64,000 nt of DNA from Lutjanus erythropterus (taxonomy: Eukaryota; Chordata; Actinopteri; Lutjaniformes; Lutjanidae): positions 43,732,351-43,796,350 of the forward strand of contig CM034595.1 of NCBI GenBank assembly GCA_020091685.1, given 5' to 3'. Shown here one piece after another: positions 10,201 to 20,100 of the stretch. Numbering within the stretch: the stretch's first letter is position 1; each line of letters starts with the position of its first letter. A model generated the notes under the pieces. That model did not search any database, was not told where the DNA came from, and saw nothing but the letters and a program-made list of their open reading frames with translations. A program made the translations under genes and the position numbers.

Positions 10201-12259
10201 TGGATTGTGCTGACAATCAGGATCACGTTTACTTTTTCTTAGTGGCTCCATAAGGATGATTTCAAGATGCCCTCTTTGCTTGAAGCTGTTTTTCACAACC
10301 TAAGGGTCTCCAGATGATAAAAATAAAAAAACACGTCCACATTTAAAGGGATAGTTCAGATCATTTGAAGTGGGGATTGTATGAGGTGCTTATCGATCGA
10401 TAGTACCAGTACAGACACAGTACAGTACCCTTTTCTGACAGGAAACTGCTGTTACATCAGTCTCAGGGCAGACAAAGGAAAAGATGCATCAGCGTACAGA
10501 ACAGGCAGCGCTAATCATAGGCTATCTATTTTAAATATAACAGGGTTAAGTGTGTAAGTGCGGATGTGTGTCGCTGGGTTGTACATGTGGGCGACATCCT
10601 CCACTAATGTTTTATTAAATTTAGCCAATATCACTTCCGGGAGGCTTCACGTCTCTGCTGCGTTCAGCCTCATCATGTCGTCTGTGCCGAATCCTCTAAC
10701 GTCGTCTCTTTGATGTGCAGATTAGTCGGAGCTGTTGATCTCCCAATATGGACGTGTTGCAGCCTTTGTGATGTCTGTACAACAGCCTCGTCTATCAGTC
10801 CCCATGGTGATGTTAAGAATAGTCGAGGGCTGTGTGGGTGGGTGCACTCGTCTATTTAAAGGGAGCTGTAGAAAAACAAGTAAAACCTATCAAACCGCTA
10901 AAACTTCAGCTCAGGTTCACAGCCTACAGAGGAGATTAGAAAAAAATCTGTACTTTTGTGTAATTGTTTTCCCTTCGATTTCACACACAATTAAACTTTT
11001 CCCTCCAGGTCAAGAAAATCCCTCTTGTCCTTAGTGGCACTGACACAAGATATCTGTTCATTCAGAAACCAGAGAACATTAGAGCTTAGATCTAAAACAA
11101 CAGTCTGATCCCTGCCTGTTTCATTATCTGGAGGTCTTAGGCAAGAACCAGTCTACCTCTTATTTAATGTGAGTTTGTTGCTTTTTTTATATGTATTATA
11201 CATAACAGTTGTTTCGTGTCATATCAAGAGTTTGATATGACAAAAGCATTTACAAACACTGAATATTCTAATCTTCAGGTTGGACGCAGCATTTGTTGCA
11301 GGGCTGTTTGGATTAGGTTGGATTAGATTGTAGGGATGTAACGTTACTAAAAACTAAAGGTACGATATAATACCACGATACAATATTTATTGCCATATTT
11401 TTTTAAAAATAAACAAAATCAAAATGATGACTTTATAAAATGATATATCTGCTGTGTACAGTAATTTTTTGTTTGTAAAGGTGATTTTTTGTTTGAAACG
11501 TAACATGCAAAAAAAGAGAAAAAGCTGAGCAGCATTGAATGTTGATTTGAAATTCAAATGCCAGTGTTACGGATGAAGCTTCAAAATATCAGGCTACACA
11601 AACAATAATTAGTAGGATAAATTAACTGTTTGTTCTCGTCTTCTTGTGGGATTTGAACAATATATAATAAATAATAATAATATAATAAAAGACTTCTTCT
11701 TTAATGATGATTTGAGTGATAAATCTTCTGTTGGGTTAGCTGAGGTTGAAGAAGTTCAATTATCGACCACCTGCTGTGGGAGAAGTTGACCATGTTTGCT
11801 TTCCATCCTCAGGCGTTCTCCCACCCCGTCTCCGCAAACCACCCCCACCCTGTGGAGCGGCTGGCCCAGGAGGTGCAGCAGCTCAAAGACAAACTGGCAC
11901 AAGCGTCCGCCGGCGCGGATCCGAACCCACCCACCAAGATGGCCGAGCCCCGGCGGACCGACGCCAACCTGAACCAAAACACCAACAACGGCACCTTCCT
12001 CTTCCCGGCGCCGAGGCCTCAGGGCACGGCGGTGCCCAGAGCGGCGCCCGCTCCTACCTCTACCAACCACCAGACCTCCAGGGGCCCTCCGCCCGCCTCA
12101 GGTCCGCCATCCAGGCCCGCCCACAAAGACAATGGCAGCGGCAGCAACAAGCACACCTTCCTGTTTGGGCACACAGAGGCCCGTCCTGACCAGCGCTATT
12201 ACCCACCACCCAATAACGCCAAGCTGCCTAAGAGCAACGGGTCCTCGATAGCCTCCTGA
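1142..12259 (+). CDS. mtmr11: mtmr11-like myotubularin pseudophosphatase, 3' eight exons (5' partial)
   Basis: Join of 1142-1269, 3457-3535, 4005-4075, 7671-7843, 7939-8109, 8477-8695, 9787-10104 and 11813-12259. All junctions are GT-AG and the phases agree, giving 534 residues plus a TGA stop; upstream exons (PH-GRAM and the start of the phosphatase domain) lie before the window. Residues 54-68 carry the family-typical KWLSTLESTHWLDYI. Where active myotubularins have the HCSDGWDRT loop, residues about 92-100 read QEADDRDMS, so the catalytic Cys and Arg are missing: a dead phosphatase like MTMR10/11/12. FQSLVQKEWVMAGHRFYSR (residues 121-139) is the conserved helix after the loop. Known of the family: such members act as regulatory partners of active phosphoinositide 3-phosphatases on endosomal membranes; that role is inferred here. 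MTMR11 is preferred over MTMR10/12 because sv2a lies downstream in the same orientation, as in human. The paralog choice is less certain than the family. Confidence 0.85.
1270..3456 (+). other. mtmr11 intron
   Basis: It contains the inverted-repeat element at 1914-2374 and poly(T) at about 1521-1540. Open frames around 2158-2977 show no family resemblance and part of them lies in the repeat. Nothing else was recognised. Confidence 0.7.
1914..2374. mobile_element. Non-autonomous inverted-repeat DNA element (MITE)
   Basis: The left end CAGTGACTGTGTTCACATGC and the reverse complement of the right end (CAGTGATTATGTTTACATGC) match imperfectly over about 35 bases, giving a 461-bp element with terminal inverted repeats and no coding capacity. 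CAG...CTG ends suggest a hAT-type origin. No convincing target-site duplication is visible. The internal sequence resembles a dispersed element I know from percomorph fish. Confidence 0.7.
3457..3535 (+). CDS. mtmr11: mtmr11 exon: KWLSTLE...HWLDYI block
   Basis: The acceptor cttgtag precedes 3457 and the donor gtaact follows 3535. It is 79 bases and leaves after codon position 2. It encodes residues 44-68, with the Trp-Leu-x2-Leu-Glu and Trp-Leu residues conserved in the myotubularin family just before the P-loop region. Confidence 0.9.
3682..3830 (+). repeat. Dispersed repeat beginning GGATGCATGATAT
   Basis: It shares its start, a central 'ggccaatactgataa' and the end 'gcacagctgaagg' with 13357-13460, where the matching bases are ggatgcacgatat, gccaataccaataactga and gcacacctgaggg. 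It lies in the mtmr11 intron between 3536 and 4004; the rest of that intron shows nothing. Confidence 0.55.
4005..4075 (+). CDS. mtmr11: mtmr11 exon: strand leading into the dead P-loop
   Basis: The pyrimidine-rich acceptor ctctgtcttcag precedes 4005 and the donor gtgaat follows 4075. It encodes residues 70-92, ending GGHLTVALQ. In active relatives this strand ends in the His-Cys of the catalytic loop; here the position of His is Gln. Confidence 0.9.
5733..6060. repeat. AAGTAC-rich dispersed repeat
   Basis: It opens with iterated acaaagtacaaagtacaag, continues with 'tttactcaagtaaaacatgacagg', and ends with 'aaaaagtacagatacctgacag'. Similar AGTACTTAAGTA blocks occur at about 6700-6910, 7436-7556 and 27660-27790, so this is a dispersed family. 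The element boundary is uncertain. Confidence 0.55.
6700..7560. repeat. AAGTAC-rich dispersed repeat with a nested MITE fragment
   Basis: AGTA-rich ends at 6700-6910 and 7436-7556 flank AT-rich sequence in which a copy of the ctgaaactaatgattatttt MITE family sits at 7003-7165. The arrangement suggests nested insertion into one older element. Exact limits cannot be set by eye. Confidence 0.5.
7671..7843 (+). CDS. mtmr11: mtmr11 exon: inactive catalytic loop and following helix
   Basis: The acceptor gacactacag precedes 7671 and the donor gtgaga follows 7843. It encodes residues 93-150. It starts EADDRDMSCVVSSLVQ, where Glu replaces the nucleophilic Cys and Met replaces the phosphate-binding Arg. 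The helix DPHFRTQHGFQSLVQKEW follows, then HRFYSRINYH. This is the exon that shows loss of catalysis. Base composition is clearly more GC-rich than the flanking introns. Confidence 0.95.
7939..8109 (+). CDS. mtmr11: mtmr11 exon: end of phosphatase-like fold
   Basis: The acceptor tccctgcag precedes 7939 and the donor gtaccc follows 8109. It is 57 codons in phase 0 (residues 151-207). PVFLLFLDCVWQLLSQYP and RFQLTDDFLLALHD match the usual myotubularin pattern in which a conserved Phe-Leu-x-Phe-Leu-Asp-Cys-Val-Trp-Gln helix is followed by the Phe-x-Phe segment. Confidence 0.95.
8110..8476 (+). other. mtmr11 intron, nothing recognised
   Basis: A short AT-rich intron with no repeat or coding signal visible. 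Confidence 0.7.
8477..8695 (+). CDS. mtmr11: mtmr11 exon: VWDWALQYS segment and Pro-rich linker
   Basis: The acceptor gttcccag precedes 8477 and the donor gtacgg follows 8695. It is 73 codons in phase 0 (residues 208-280). PPVWDWALQYSKHRRDRF is the recognisable conserved part. It is followed by a proline-rich stretch around VPPVPPLQP and an Asn-rich end, probably disordered. Confidence 0.9.
8696..9786 (+). other. mtmr11 intron, nothing recognised
   Basis: AT-rich, with poly(A) at about 8934-8945. Reading frames here do not continue the mtmr11 alignment, and the joined flanking exons are in phase without them. Confidence 0.7.
9787..10104 (+). CDS. mtmr11: mtmr11 exon: C-terminal conserved block
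   Basis: The acceptor tgtccaccag precedes 9787 and the donor gtatgt follows 10104. It is 106 codons in phase 0 (residues 281-386). It holds IPGSVFLLSRGTFSCPANLLPW and ends PLLMGPCMGLWRECYLRGALH, the Leu-Trp-x2-Cys-Tyr-Leu-Arg block that closes the conserved C-terminal part of MTMR10/11/12-type proteins. Confidence 0.92.
10105..11812 (+). other. mtmr11 last intron
   Basis: It contains the repeat end at 10341-10500 and a further repeat-like start 'agggatgtaacgttac' at about 11333. An ATAATA-rich run lies at about 11660-11690. No additional exon was recognised. Confidence 0.6.
10341..10500 (+). repeat. Dispersed repeat end (AAAGGGATAGTTCAGA type)
   Basis: The segment starts with aaagggatagttcagatc and 'gtggggattgtatgaggtgc', a motif I recognise from abundant percomorph repeats. 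Related 'ggaacagttcaccccaaaat' and 'ggagcacctcaccaccaaaatg' starts occur at about 21018 and 42759. The distal end was not located and may lie near 11030. Confidence 0.4.
11813..12259 (+). CDS. mtmr11: mtmr11 terminal exon: short coiled coil and low-complexity tail
   Basis: The acceptor tccatcctcag precedes 11813; TGA is at 12257-12259. Residues 387-534. VERLAQEVQQLKDKLAQ is heptad-like and may be a short coiled coil, a usual dimerisation element in this family. The remaining 120 or so residues are rich in Pro, Asn, Ala and Ser and contain two similar motifs, GTFLFP and HTFLFG, about 60 residues apart. There is no C-terminal FYVE or PH domain before the stop. Confidence 0.93.
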   Translation, partial: AFSHPVSANHPHPVERLAQEVQQLKDKLAQASAGADPNPPTKMAEPRRTDANLNQNTNNGTFLFPAPRPQGTAVPRAAPAPTSTNHQTSRGPPPASGPPSRPAHKDNGSGSNKHTFLFGHTEARPDQRYYPPPNNAKLPKSNGSSIAS

Positions 12260-13356
12260 GGTCTGCTCCTCATCTCAGCCGGGTACTACCAAGTCACTGA
12301 TGACTCCCTCGCTGTACTGAGGAGATCCAGGCGTGTGTCCTGTCACGCCGTATTTGCTTGACTACAAGGTGTAAACCAGATTTAGTTGGACCACAGTGAA
12401 CTGCAGTAGTATGAAATAATCAGTGCAGGAGCTCTCCACTCTGCTACTTATCGTCTGTACTGTATTCAAAAAATGTGACAACCGTTTTGTATATTTGTAA
12501 AGAAAATTCATTCATTCATTATTCAATATTCCGCTGATGAATACATCAAAGACAAAAAGAATAAGGGCTCAAGATTCTTAACCGACAGAGCGTGAGAAGC
12601 ACATCTTGCAGTATCTTAACATGCAGTAGACATTTTAATAATGTCACCCTTCAAGAAGATAAGGAAGCTTGCAGTTTCTTTTTTTAGCTTCTTATCCAAA
12701 ATGGGTTCCAATGACTGGGCGGGACGGACAGAGTGGTGGGATAAGGTGGTTCTTCAGGGCACTTTAACATCAGCTCCTCGCTGGATTTGACCTGTGACCC
12801 CTGGGACTGTCAGGCTACATGTCTGCATGAAGAAGACTTTTTTTTACAACTAGCCCTTTAAGTCTCATCATGTCATGCTAATTTGCAAAAAGACATCAAA
12901 TTCCTAGTATTTTTTGTATTTCTGCTTCAAACAGAAAAGTAGAATATCGTCTGGAAAATGATCATTTTTGAGAACTGTCATTTTTTTAACTGCAGGCGCT
13001 GTGACCAGTGACTTTAATGTGGAATTTAGGGCATGAGAGCTATTTTGGTATCTGCTCTCATATCTCTCCACTTGCATGCACAGGAGCAGCGAGAGGCCTA
13101 TATTCAGTTCAGAGTGTTACGTTAGCCTGTATGTGTCACTGCATATTACAGCAGTATAATCCAGTTCCTGCATGACTGACATAATTTCAGGGCTTTACTG
13201 ATATAATCGCATCTAAACTTTCATCTTTTCATGTATTGTTGACCATTATCGGTCCATTTTTTGATGTCAGACATGTAGATGAGTGCAATTTCTTACCAAA
13301 ATTTAGTATTATTCTTCATTATTTTGTGGTGGGATGGAAAAATACAAACTTCTTAG

Positions 13357-13460
13357 GGATGCACGATATAGATTTTTTTCAGCCAATACCAATAACTGAT
13401 CATTTCACATTTTAAAAAGTTCATATAACCTGTTGTTTTTGCACACCTGAGGGTAAGAAA
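13357..13460 (+). repeat. Dispersed repeat beginning GGATGCACGATAT, second copy
   Basis: This matches the 3682-3830 copy: ggatgcacgatatagat, then 'agccaataccaataactgat', 'ttcatataacctgttg' and 'gcacacctgagggtaag'. It lies in the presumed mtmr11 3' UTR. Confidence 0.5.
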
Positions 13461-13561
13461 GGCTCGGATGTCTTGAACAAAGACGGATGATTTAATTTTC
13501 CACAGCTCTGACCGAACTAAATCTGACTGACTTCACTATTACAACAGAAACAAAGACCTAT

Positions 13562-13866
13562 GGCTGCAGCTAACGATTATTTTCATTGGTGATGAATCTA
13601 ATCAGTTAGTTTTTTGATTTATCAATTAGCTGTTTGGTCTATAAAATGTCAGTAAATGGTGAAAAACATTTCCTAAAGCCTCAGGTGACGTCCTCAAATG
13701 TCTTGTTTTGCTCATAAGATACTCAGTTTACTGTCATAATGGAGTAAAGAAACCAGAAAATATTCACATTTAAGAAGCTGAAATTTTCTCTTAGAAAATT
13801 ACTCAAGTGATTAATCAGTTTTCAAAATAGTTGCCTATTACATGATTGATTAATGGCTGTAGCTCT
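13562..13866 (+). mobile_element. AT-rich GCTGCA MITE, family A, near-complete
   Basis: It begins GGCTGCAGCTAACGATTATT and ends TTAATGGCTGTAGCTCT, an inverted-repeat pair. The core includes 'ggtctataaaatgtcag', 'gacgtcctcaaatgtc', 'actcagtttactgtcat' and 'tattcacatttaagaagc'. At least nine other full or partial copies occur in the window in both orientations. It is non-coding. Confidence 0.75.
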
Positions 13867-16060
13867 GCAGAGGACAGATCTGACTCTTCAAATGTTCATT
13901 AACTTGTCTTTACAAATATACTTAGTGTTTGAGAGCATTTTGACTAAGAATTCAAATTAAATTCTCTGACAAATCAGATATTATTATCAGAATAATAAAT
14001 AATAATAGAAATGTATGATTCATCAGTCCTGCTATGTATCGTGCCTCCCTGTTCTGCCTTTTGATCGCCGTATCTTGAAAAGGTACCAGTGTTGAAGCAA
14101 AGGGAAGCTTTTTTTCTTCCTGTGTTTACTTTTCATTTGATCTTTCTCTCCTGCCTGCTGGTGAATCAGTATGCAGCCAGCATTTAGGTCAAGGACTTGG
14201 AAGTGTGTGACTGTATTTAAAAGCACAAAGGGAGATAACTGGTCCTGCGCCTTTAAATCCAAACAGGTTGTCGTTCGCATGATGTGGGTGTCAAGTAGAT
14301 GCACTGGCGTCACTCCCACGGACGAATGAAAACGCACCGCTACGTATCTGAAAAGCGTGTTTTAGGCAGGATTAACAGTTGTCTGACGAATGACTGATGC
14401 GGACCTTCTCTCATGTCAAAAGGTACCTCACTTGATAGCGCTATGAATTATTAAATTGTTGTAAATATTCATCACATCAATATCAAAGCACGTTGATATC
14501 AGCTACAATTTCAGAGCTTTTCCAGGTGTGATGCCAATGCATTTACTTCTCTTCCATGGAGAAAAAACACAAGTAGTTAAGACATTTTAACCAAAAAGTG
14601 TGGGTCAACCTCTCACAAACTGCAACATGAACAAACTCTACTGATTTTGTGTCCTTAATATGTTCTGAATGGGAGGGAGAAAATCTTAAAGAATCATACG
14701 AAGGGAAAGTGTTGAAAATAATTACAGAAAATGTTTATTCCTCATAAAAGTCTCCTCTGTAACATATAAAAAGTTCTCAGAGATGCTAGTGGTGGTTCAC
14801 GGGTTTTTATTCATGTCCTGCTACTTGTTTGGTTCCTAAAATAATCATTTCAGTTAACATCACTATATCACCTCTGAAACTTTGTACAGTGATGACTTCT
14901 GTTCGGGTCAAACTGATCATCAGAAGTGGATTAAACTCGTTACTAATTAACATTTAAAACATGAATATAAAGTAATGATTCCCTATTTACTGAGTTTTAT
15001 TGACTGTAGGCCCACAGCTGTTTCAAATTACTGAACTGTGTATAATTTAAATACACTATAGTACAGTACAGTATATAAAATATAGCTGACTGGTTTTTTG
15101 CTGCTGCACCTTATTGGCTCGTTTTTGGTTGTTTGTATTCAGTTCTTGGAGACCAAGTTATTCACTGAGAGAAAATGACTTTTCTTTTTCGAGTAAAAGA
15201 GAAAATGGAATAACCATTTTTGAAAGGATTTTCAGTTTCATGCTTTCATTTATGCAAAGACTACTTTATTACTTTTAAAAACTTATTTAAACAGTATTTT
15301 AAAAGGAATGATTCTGTCCTGAACGCGGTTGATCCCTGTAACTGATCACTACAAGCCGTTTATACTGTAATACTGTTGTATATAAGCACTGATTAACATA
15401 AAATTAAAAGTTAATTATTTAAATATCACATAAAATTGCTATTTTGTATTACTGTCTAAGTATTCACGACTGCCAAACTGTAACAAATCAACATAAATTT
15501 TGACAATAATGAACATACATTTAAACATGTTAGCTTTTAAGTAAAATTTCAAATAAATGTGTTTTTATTACAAAGATGATTCGAGAAAACAAACCCACTC
15601 TGTCATTTTGATCCACTTATTTCCTTTTGCACGTTCACTGTACTGAATCTCACTCATGAAGTTTGATTCAGTAAAATGTGAAACAGTTTCTGGTTGATTG
15701 TGGACATCAGACAAGACGACGTGCAGAAATCAGTATTTTAACATGTGCAGCAATGGACAGTTGTAGCTTCACTGATTTAAGTATTTTTCAATACTTTTCC
15801 CGTCTCTGATTTTTAAGACTTCTGTGTTCTAAATGACATATTTATGAGACCAGATCAGTTGGAAGAGTTTCTGTTGCAGTTTGTGTATTCATGGCTGTAC
15901 TAAAGGTCATCTTTGTCCTCCTGCAGGGAACATTAGATCTCCTGCTCCACCTGTTGGTCTGTATCATTGTGTAATTTAATTTTTTTTTCTTTTGGTACGA
16001 ACATCATAAATTTTGCCAGATGTAAATATTTTTTTGTATCAGCATGTTTTGATCCTGTTA

Positions 16061-16066
16061 AATAAA
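16061..16066 (+). terminator. Candidate poly(A) signal for mtmr11
   Basis: AATAAA within 'cctgttaaataaaaaaaagtg', followed by T/G-containing sequence. A second plus-strand AATAAA is at 16116-16121. These are the last signals before the convergent RING gene. Confidence 0.45.
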
Positions 16067-16151
16067 AAAAAGTGTTATCAGTTCGTAAACTCTCAGCTGC
16101 GTGTTCATGAACAAAAATAAAGGAACCCATTCTCGTACACAGCTCACAAAC

Positions 16152-16157
16152 TTTATT
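16152..16157 (-). terminator. Candidate poly(A) signal for the minus-strand RING gene
   Basis: On the minus strand the context reads 'gttaaaaaataaagtttgtg', giving AATAAA at 16157-16152. It is about 630 bases after the RING stop codon, a normal 3' UTR length. Confidence 0.55.
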
Positions 16158-16783
16158 TTTTAACAAAATAAATATTCTGGAACACTTAAAAAGTAGCATG
16201 GCACTGTACAACAGAATTAAAATCCAACCGTCCTGCATGATATGTACAGTCAGAATAAAACACTTTGAGAATCATGTGCAAAATGCTCAAAACTTTCACA
16301 GGAAATGTACAAAGTAAGAAGTCGCCTGACAGGAAATGTTACAAAATATCTACTGCACAGTTAAACTCATGTAAAGCTCCGGTTTGGTCTCATGGTCTCG
16401 CATTTTATTTAACATATCAGTGTTTTTAGACAGAAGTAGGTAGAAAACCTGCATGCTGTTGAAAAAATATATGAATGATCTTCATGTTGTTTCACCACAT
16501 TTTGGGGGAAAAAATGGACCGAAATATAAAGATTCCTCTCTTCTACATTTGTTATTATGACATGCAAGTTTTCAACCATCTACTGAGATGCATTTTGGCA
16601 CTCTAAACCAATGGATGTTAGTGTCATGCATTCTCACGTTTCACCTGATAACCACAGACGACAGAGAGTAAAGTAGGACGGCCATAGTTGTAGTCCATGT
16701 CACCACAGAGCAATCATGGCAGAGGCAGTGCTTTAAAAACTCACCAGCTCACGGCTGCAGAAAAGCTTTGAGAGTCTACAACT

Positions 16784-17135
16784 TCACCCCCACCGACTCC
16801 CGTGCTCCTTCCCCGTGCACTGCTGCTGCTGCAGGATGCCGTAGGGCCCGTAGAAAAACCCGGAGGAGGACGGGCCGAGGCCTCCGAGCTGCCGGATGGA
16901 CTTGCACATGGGGCAGGGGTAGTCGGACAGGCCCTCGATGTCCTCGAAGGCCAGGTTGACGATCTGGTCGCAGCAGGGGTCGCAGTAGAGGTGTCCGCAG
17001 GAGAGGCGCTTCAGGCGGGCCTCGTAGGAGATGCAACACTGGCAGTGCGGCAGGTCGGGGCCCAGAGACAGGGAGCCGGTCAGGGAGCTGCTCTCCAGGC
17101 TGCCGGCCTGGCTGGAGCTCTGTTTGGTGGGAGAC
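16784..17135 (-). CDS. RING gene exon 2 (RING domain and C terminus)
   Basis: It encodes residues 28-144 and contains all eight zinc ligands. It is strongly GC-rich compared with the AT-rich flanks, as expected for coding sequence. The TGA stop is at 16786-16784. The QQQQ run comes from a CTG/CAG tract at about 16819-16833. Confidence 0.9.
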
Positions 17136-20100
17136 CTGAGGGAGGGAGGGATCACAGAGAGTCAGAGATCCAGAAGAGATGAAAAGAACAGTCAACTTAA
17201 GGAATGGTTGATTAAAGAACTTTTCAAGCAATAATGCCAAACATGATTCCACGCATTTCTGCTCTTCTCTGTTTTATACGATTGTAAATTTAATATCTTT
17301 GAGTTGAGTAACAGTCCACCTTAAGACTGGCTCTGCGAGATTTTGATGGACATTTTTAAACTTTGACATTTTATAGACTCAATATGGAAGCCCTGAGAGG
17401 TAAGATACAGTAGGAGTCCATTTAAAATTTTTTTTAACTATTTTTATGACTTGAGATAAGAAAGATTTTGCCACAATAATTTTTCTAAGTTACGCTTTTT
17501 ACCATCTGTGACACAGGTGAAGGTGTCGTCAGGATCATTTTGTGTTTGTTGCTGTAATGCTCATTTTAGCCACAAGAGGCATAAGTACAGCAAACCTCAT
17601 GTTGTACATGAGATTAAAAACGTTTCTGTTTTCTTCCAGGTGAGTTTTAAGATGCTACAAGTGATTCTGGAGAAAAATAACTAATAGCTTAGTCTCATTT
17701 CCAGCACTTTGGTTGGATATCTGTGGTCGAGCCACAAACCCAAAAAAGAAAGTTGCCTGATGAACTTGGAACGAGACTCAATAATCAGTTGATTGTTGAT
17801 TCACTCTAAACACAAGATACACACTGCAAAATTGTGTGTTAGCAAGTTATCTAACATTAAGGAACTTAGAAAGATTATCCCGTCAAAAACCTTTTTTTCC
17901 CTTCACTGTTCTTAAAGGTCGAGATCTCTGGAGATTTATTAGACAGAACATGACAAAAACAGAACAATTATGTTTCCATTAATGTATAATCACCTGAAAA
18001 CAGGAGCTGTCGTGTTTTCTTAGCCTTAAGTATTTTTAAGCTTCACTTTTAGAAGTTTGCTGCTCAGAGTTTTTCTTAATGTGAATCAAAACACACATTT
18101 TAAACCGTAATGATTTAGCTTCGATTTAAAAGAACTACAGAGTCGACATGTTATGGTTGAGATATTATTTAATGAATCTGTCAAATAAGGAAAACTTGAC
18201 ACAGAGGTCGTTGGGGTAAAGCTAACCTTTTTATACCAGATTAAATCATATTTATGTAAAAATCTGATGAAGCTGACAGAAATCTGAGACACATTTTACA
18301 TTTCATTTAAAAAAAGATTTTAAAACAAGTATAAAACTGCAATTATAATCATCTTTATGTCATTTGTAGGTGTTGGTTTTAGATTCTGAAGACTTTTAAC
18401 ACATTTTTAAGTTGTGAATCTTTTGTGGGGGTTAAGTCTGGAACAGAGTAACTTTAGAAATAAAAAAGCAAACCAAAACAATTCTTAAAGACATTTTCAC
18501 CAAAAAAAATGGAATTAATGAGTGTTGCATTAATCATTTTTAAAGGTTTTTTTTGGAGGACATGATTTGTCCCAGTTCTCAAGAATTAGTGTTCATGTTA
18601 ATGTTTAGCCTGTAAACTGTCACAAAATATTGAAAAATGCCATTTCAATGTCCCAGAGCCACAGGTCGACAACGTCTTTAAATATTCTGTCTGAAAAACA
18701 ACCCAAAACAAATTCAATATACCATTAAACAAAACAGAGAAAAACTCACTTTTGAGATGACGTGGAACAAAGAAATGTAATATTTTAAACTGGGCACATT
18801 AATTTGAAGGGAAATGGAAATATTTGACTTATTGTTTCAGCTCTATTACACAGAATCATTTTATTCCACGCTGATCCTCTTTAAAACAGATTTGCTTGAA
18901 CAAACAAGCCAAATCAGGGCTGCAAACTAATGATGATTCATCATTGATTAATCTGCCAATTCTTTTCTTAATTAATAGATTCATCAGTCGGTCTGTGAAG
19001 TGCCAGAAAACAGTGACAAACGTCCATTTAGGAACAAGCTGACGTCTTAAGATGTCTTTTTTTGTCCAACTGAGCGTCAAAACCCAAACATACTCAATTT
19101 ATTCAAGGACACAAACGGAAAAGCAGCAAATCTTCACATGAGAAAGACTGGAACAAGAGAACGTTTGATGGCAAAAGACAGACGATGAGATTTTTGTGAC
19201 ACTTTAAACCACGCCTTCTTAAAAACATGATGCACTTTAGACAAACGGAAACAGATCAGCCTTTTGTTCCAGGGAATCAACAACTGGTCAAACTAGACGT
19301 GGAATGATGGCAGGTAGGGAGGAGCTGAGTGATTTACTCAATACTTCAAACTGTGGAGGTGTGAGTCTGCTGACATTTATCTTTTCCTTTAGATTGAGAC
19401 GGTCTGTTCTGTCTCAGACTTGGACTCAGGTACAGTCTGTTATTTGGGCGTTGGAGCTGTGATTTCCTCATTAATATGTGCAGTGGGTATCTGGAACACT
19501 GCCAACTGAACCTCATCATGTCTGGAGCCTGATCACAAATTCAGTTGTATAATTAATGTCTCTCAGGCTTCCTCTGGGTCATTTTAAGGTGCAGGAAAAT
19601 CATTTATGTTAATACTCCTGGACTTTATAAGATTTCAGATTCACTATTTCTCAGTGTATAAGACTGGTTCGATTAAAAGCTGGTTGCAGCTTCTTGAATG
19701 TGAAGATCGCTAAGAAGGATTATTTCAGCAGCTTCTGTGCACCAAAGAGGAAAACTCAAGCTGACAAACCTATTTTTTCCAATTAATCAGTGTCTCGTCT
19801 CCTTGCCTTGCTTTTCTGTGAGAAATGATCCGACCGAATCACAGGGGTCAAATACTTTAATATGAATAAATATTTGATCGCATCAACAGGTAAGATCATT
19901 TAACCTAACAAAGATTAAAAGCAGTTATCTTAAATTTCTATAGTTTATCTGGTCAAATTAGTAAATGTAATCTCAGCATCAAGTTACATACGTTATCCCT
20001 GCTGACACCTCTCACCTGTATCCACTTTTGTTTTCTTTAACACTCGTTTTTGGCTCAGCAGTTTATTAAAAACTTAGTTCTTAATTGTCTTTTTAATGAC

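Larger units (their letters stand above)
12260..16149 (+). other. Probable mtmr11 3' untranslated and downstream region
   Basis: It follows the mtmr11 stop. No canonical AATAAA with good context was noticed near the stop; clear ones lie at 16061-16066 and 16116-16121, so the 3' UTR may be as long as 3.8 kb. Weaker ATTAAA sites (for example about 13955 and 14449) could end it earlier. It contains a GGATGCACGATAT repeat (13357-13460) and a MITE copy (13562-13866). No gene was seen. Confidence 0.45.

Noticed and set aside
11746-12189. Alternative plus-strand frame of about 147 codons
   Set aside because: It is the shifted frame of the GC-rich mtmr11 terminal exon; the correct frame continues the earlier exons in phase.
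16776-17252. Minus-strand frame of 158 codons over the RING exon
   Set aside because: It is an out-of-frame shadow; only the neighbouring frame holds the RING zinc ligands and joins exon 1.
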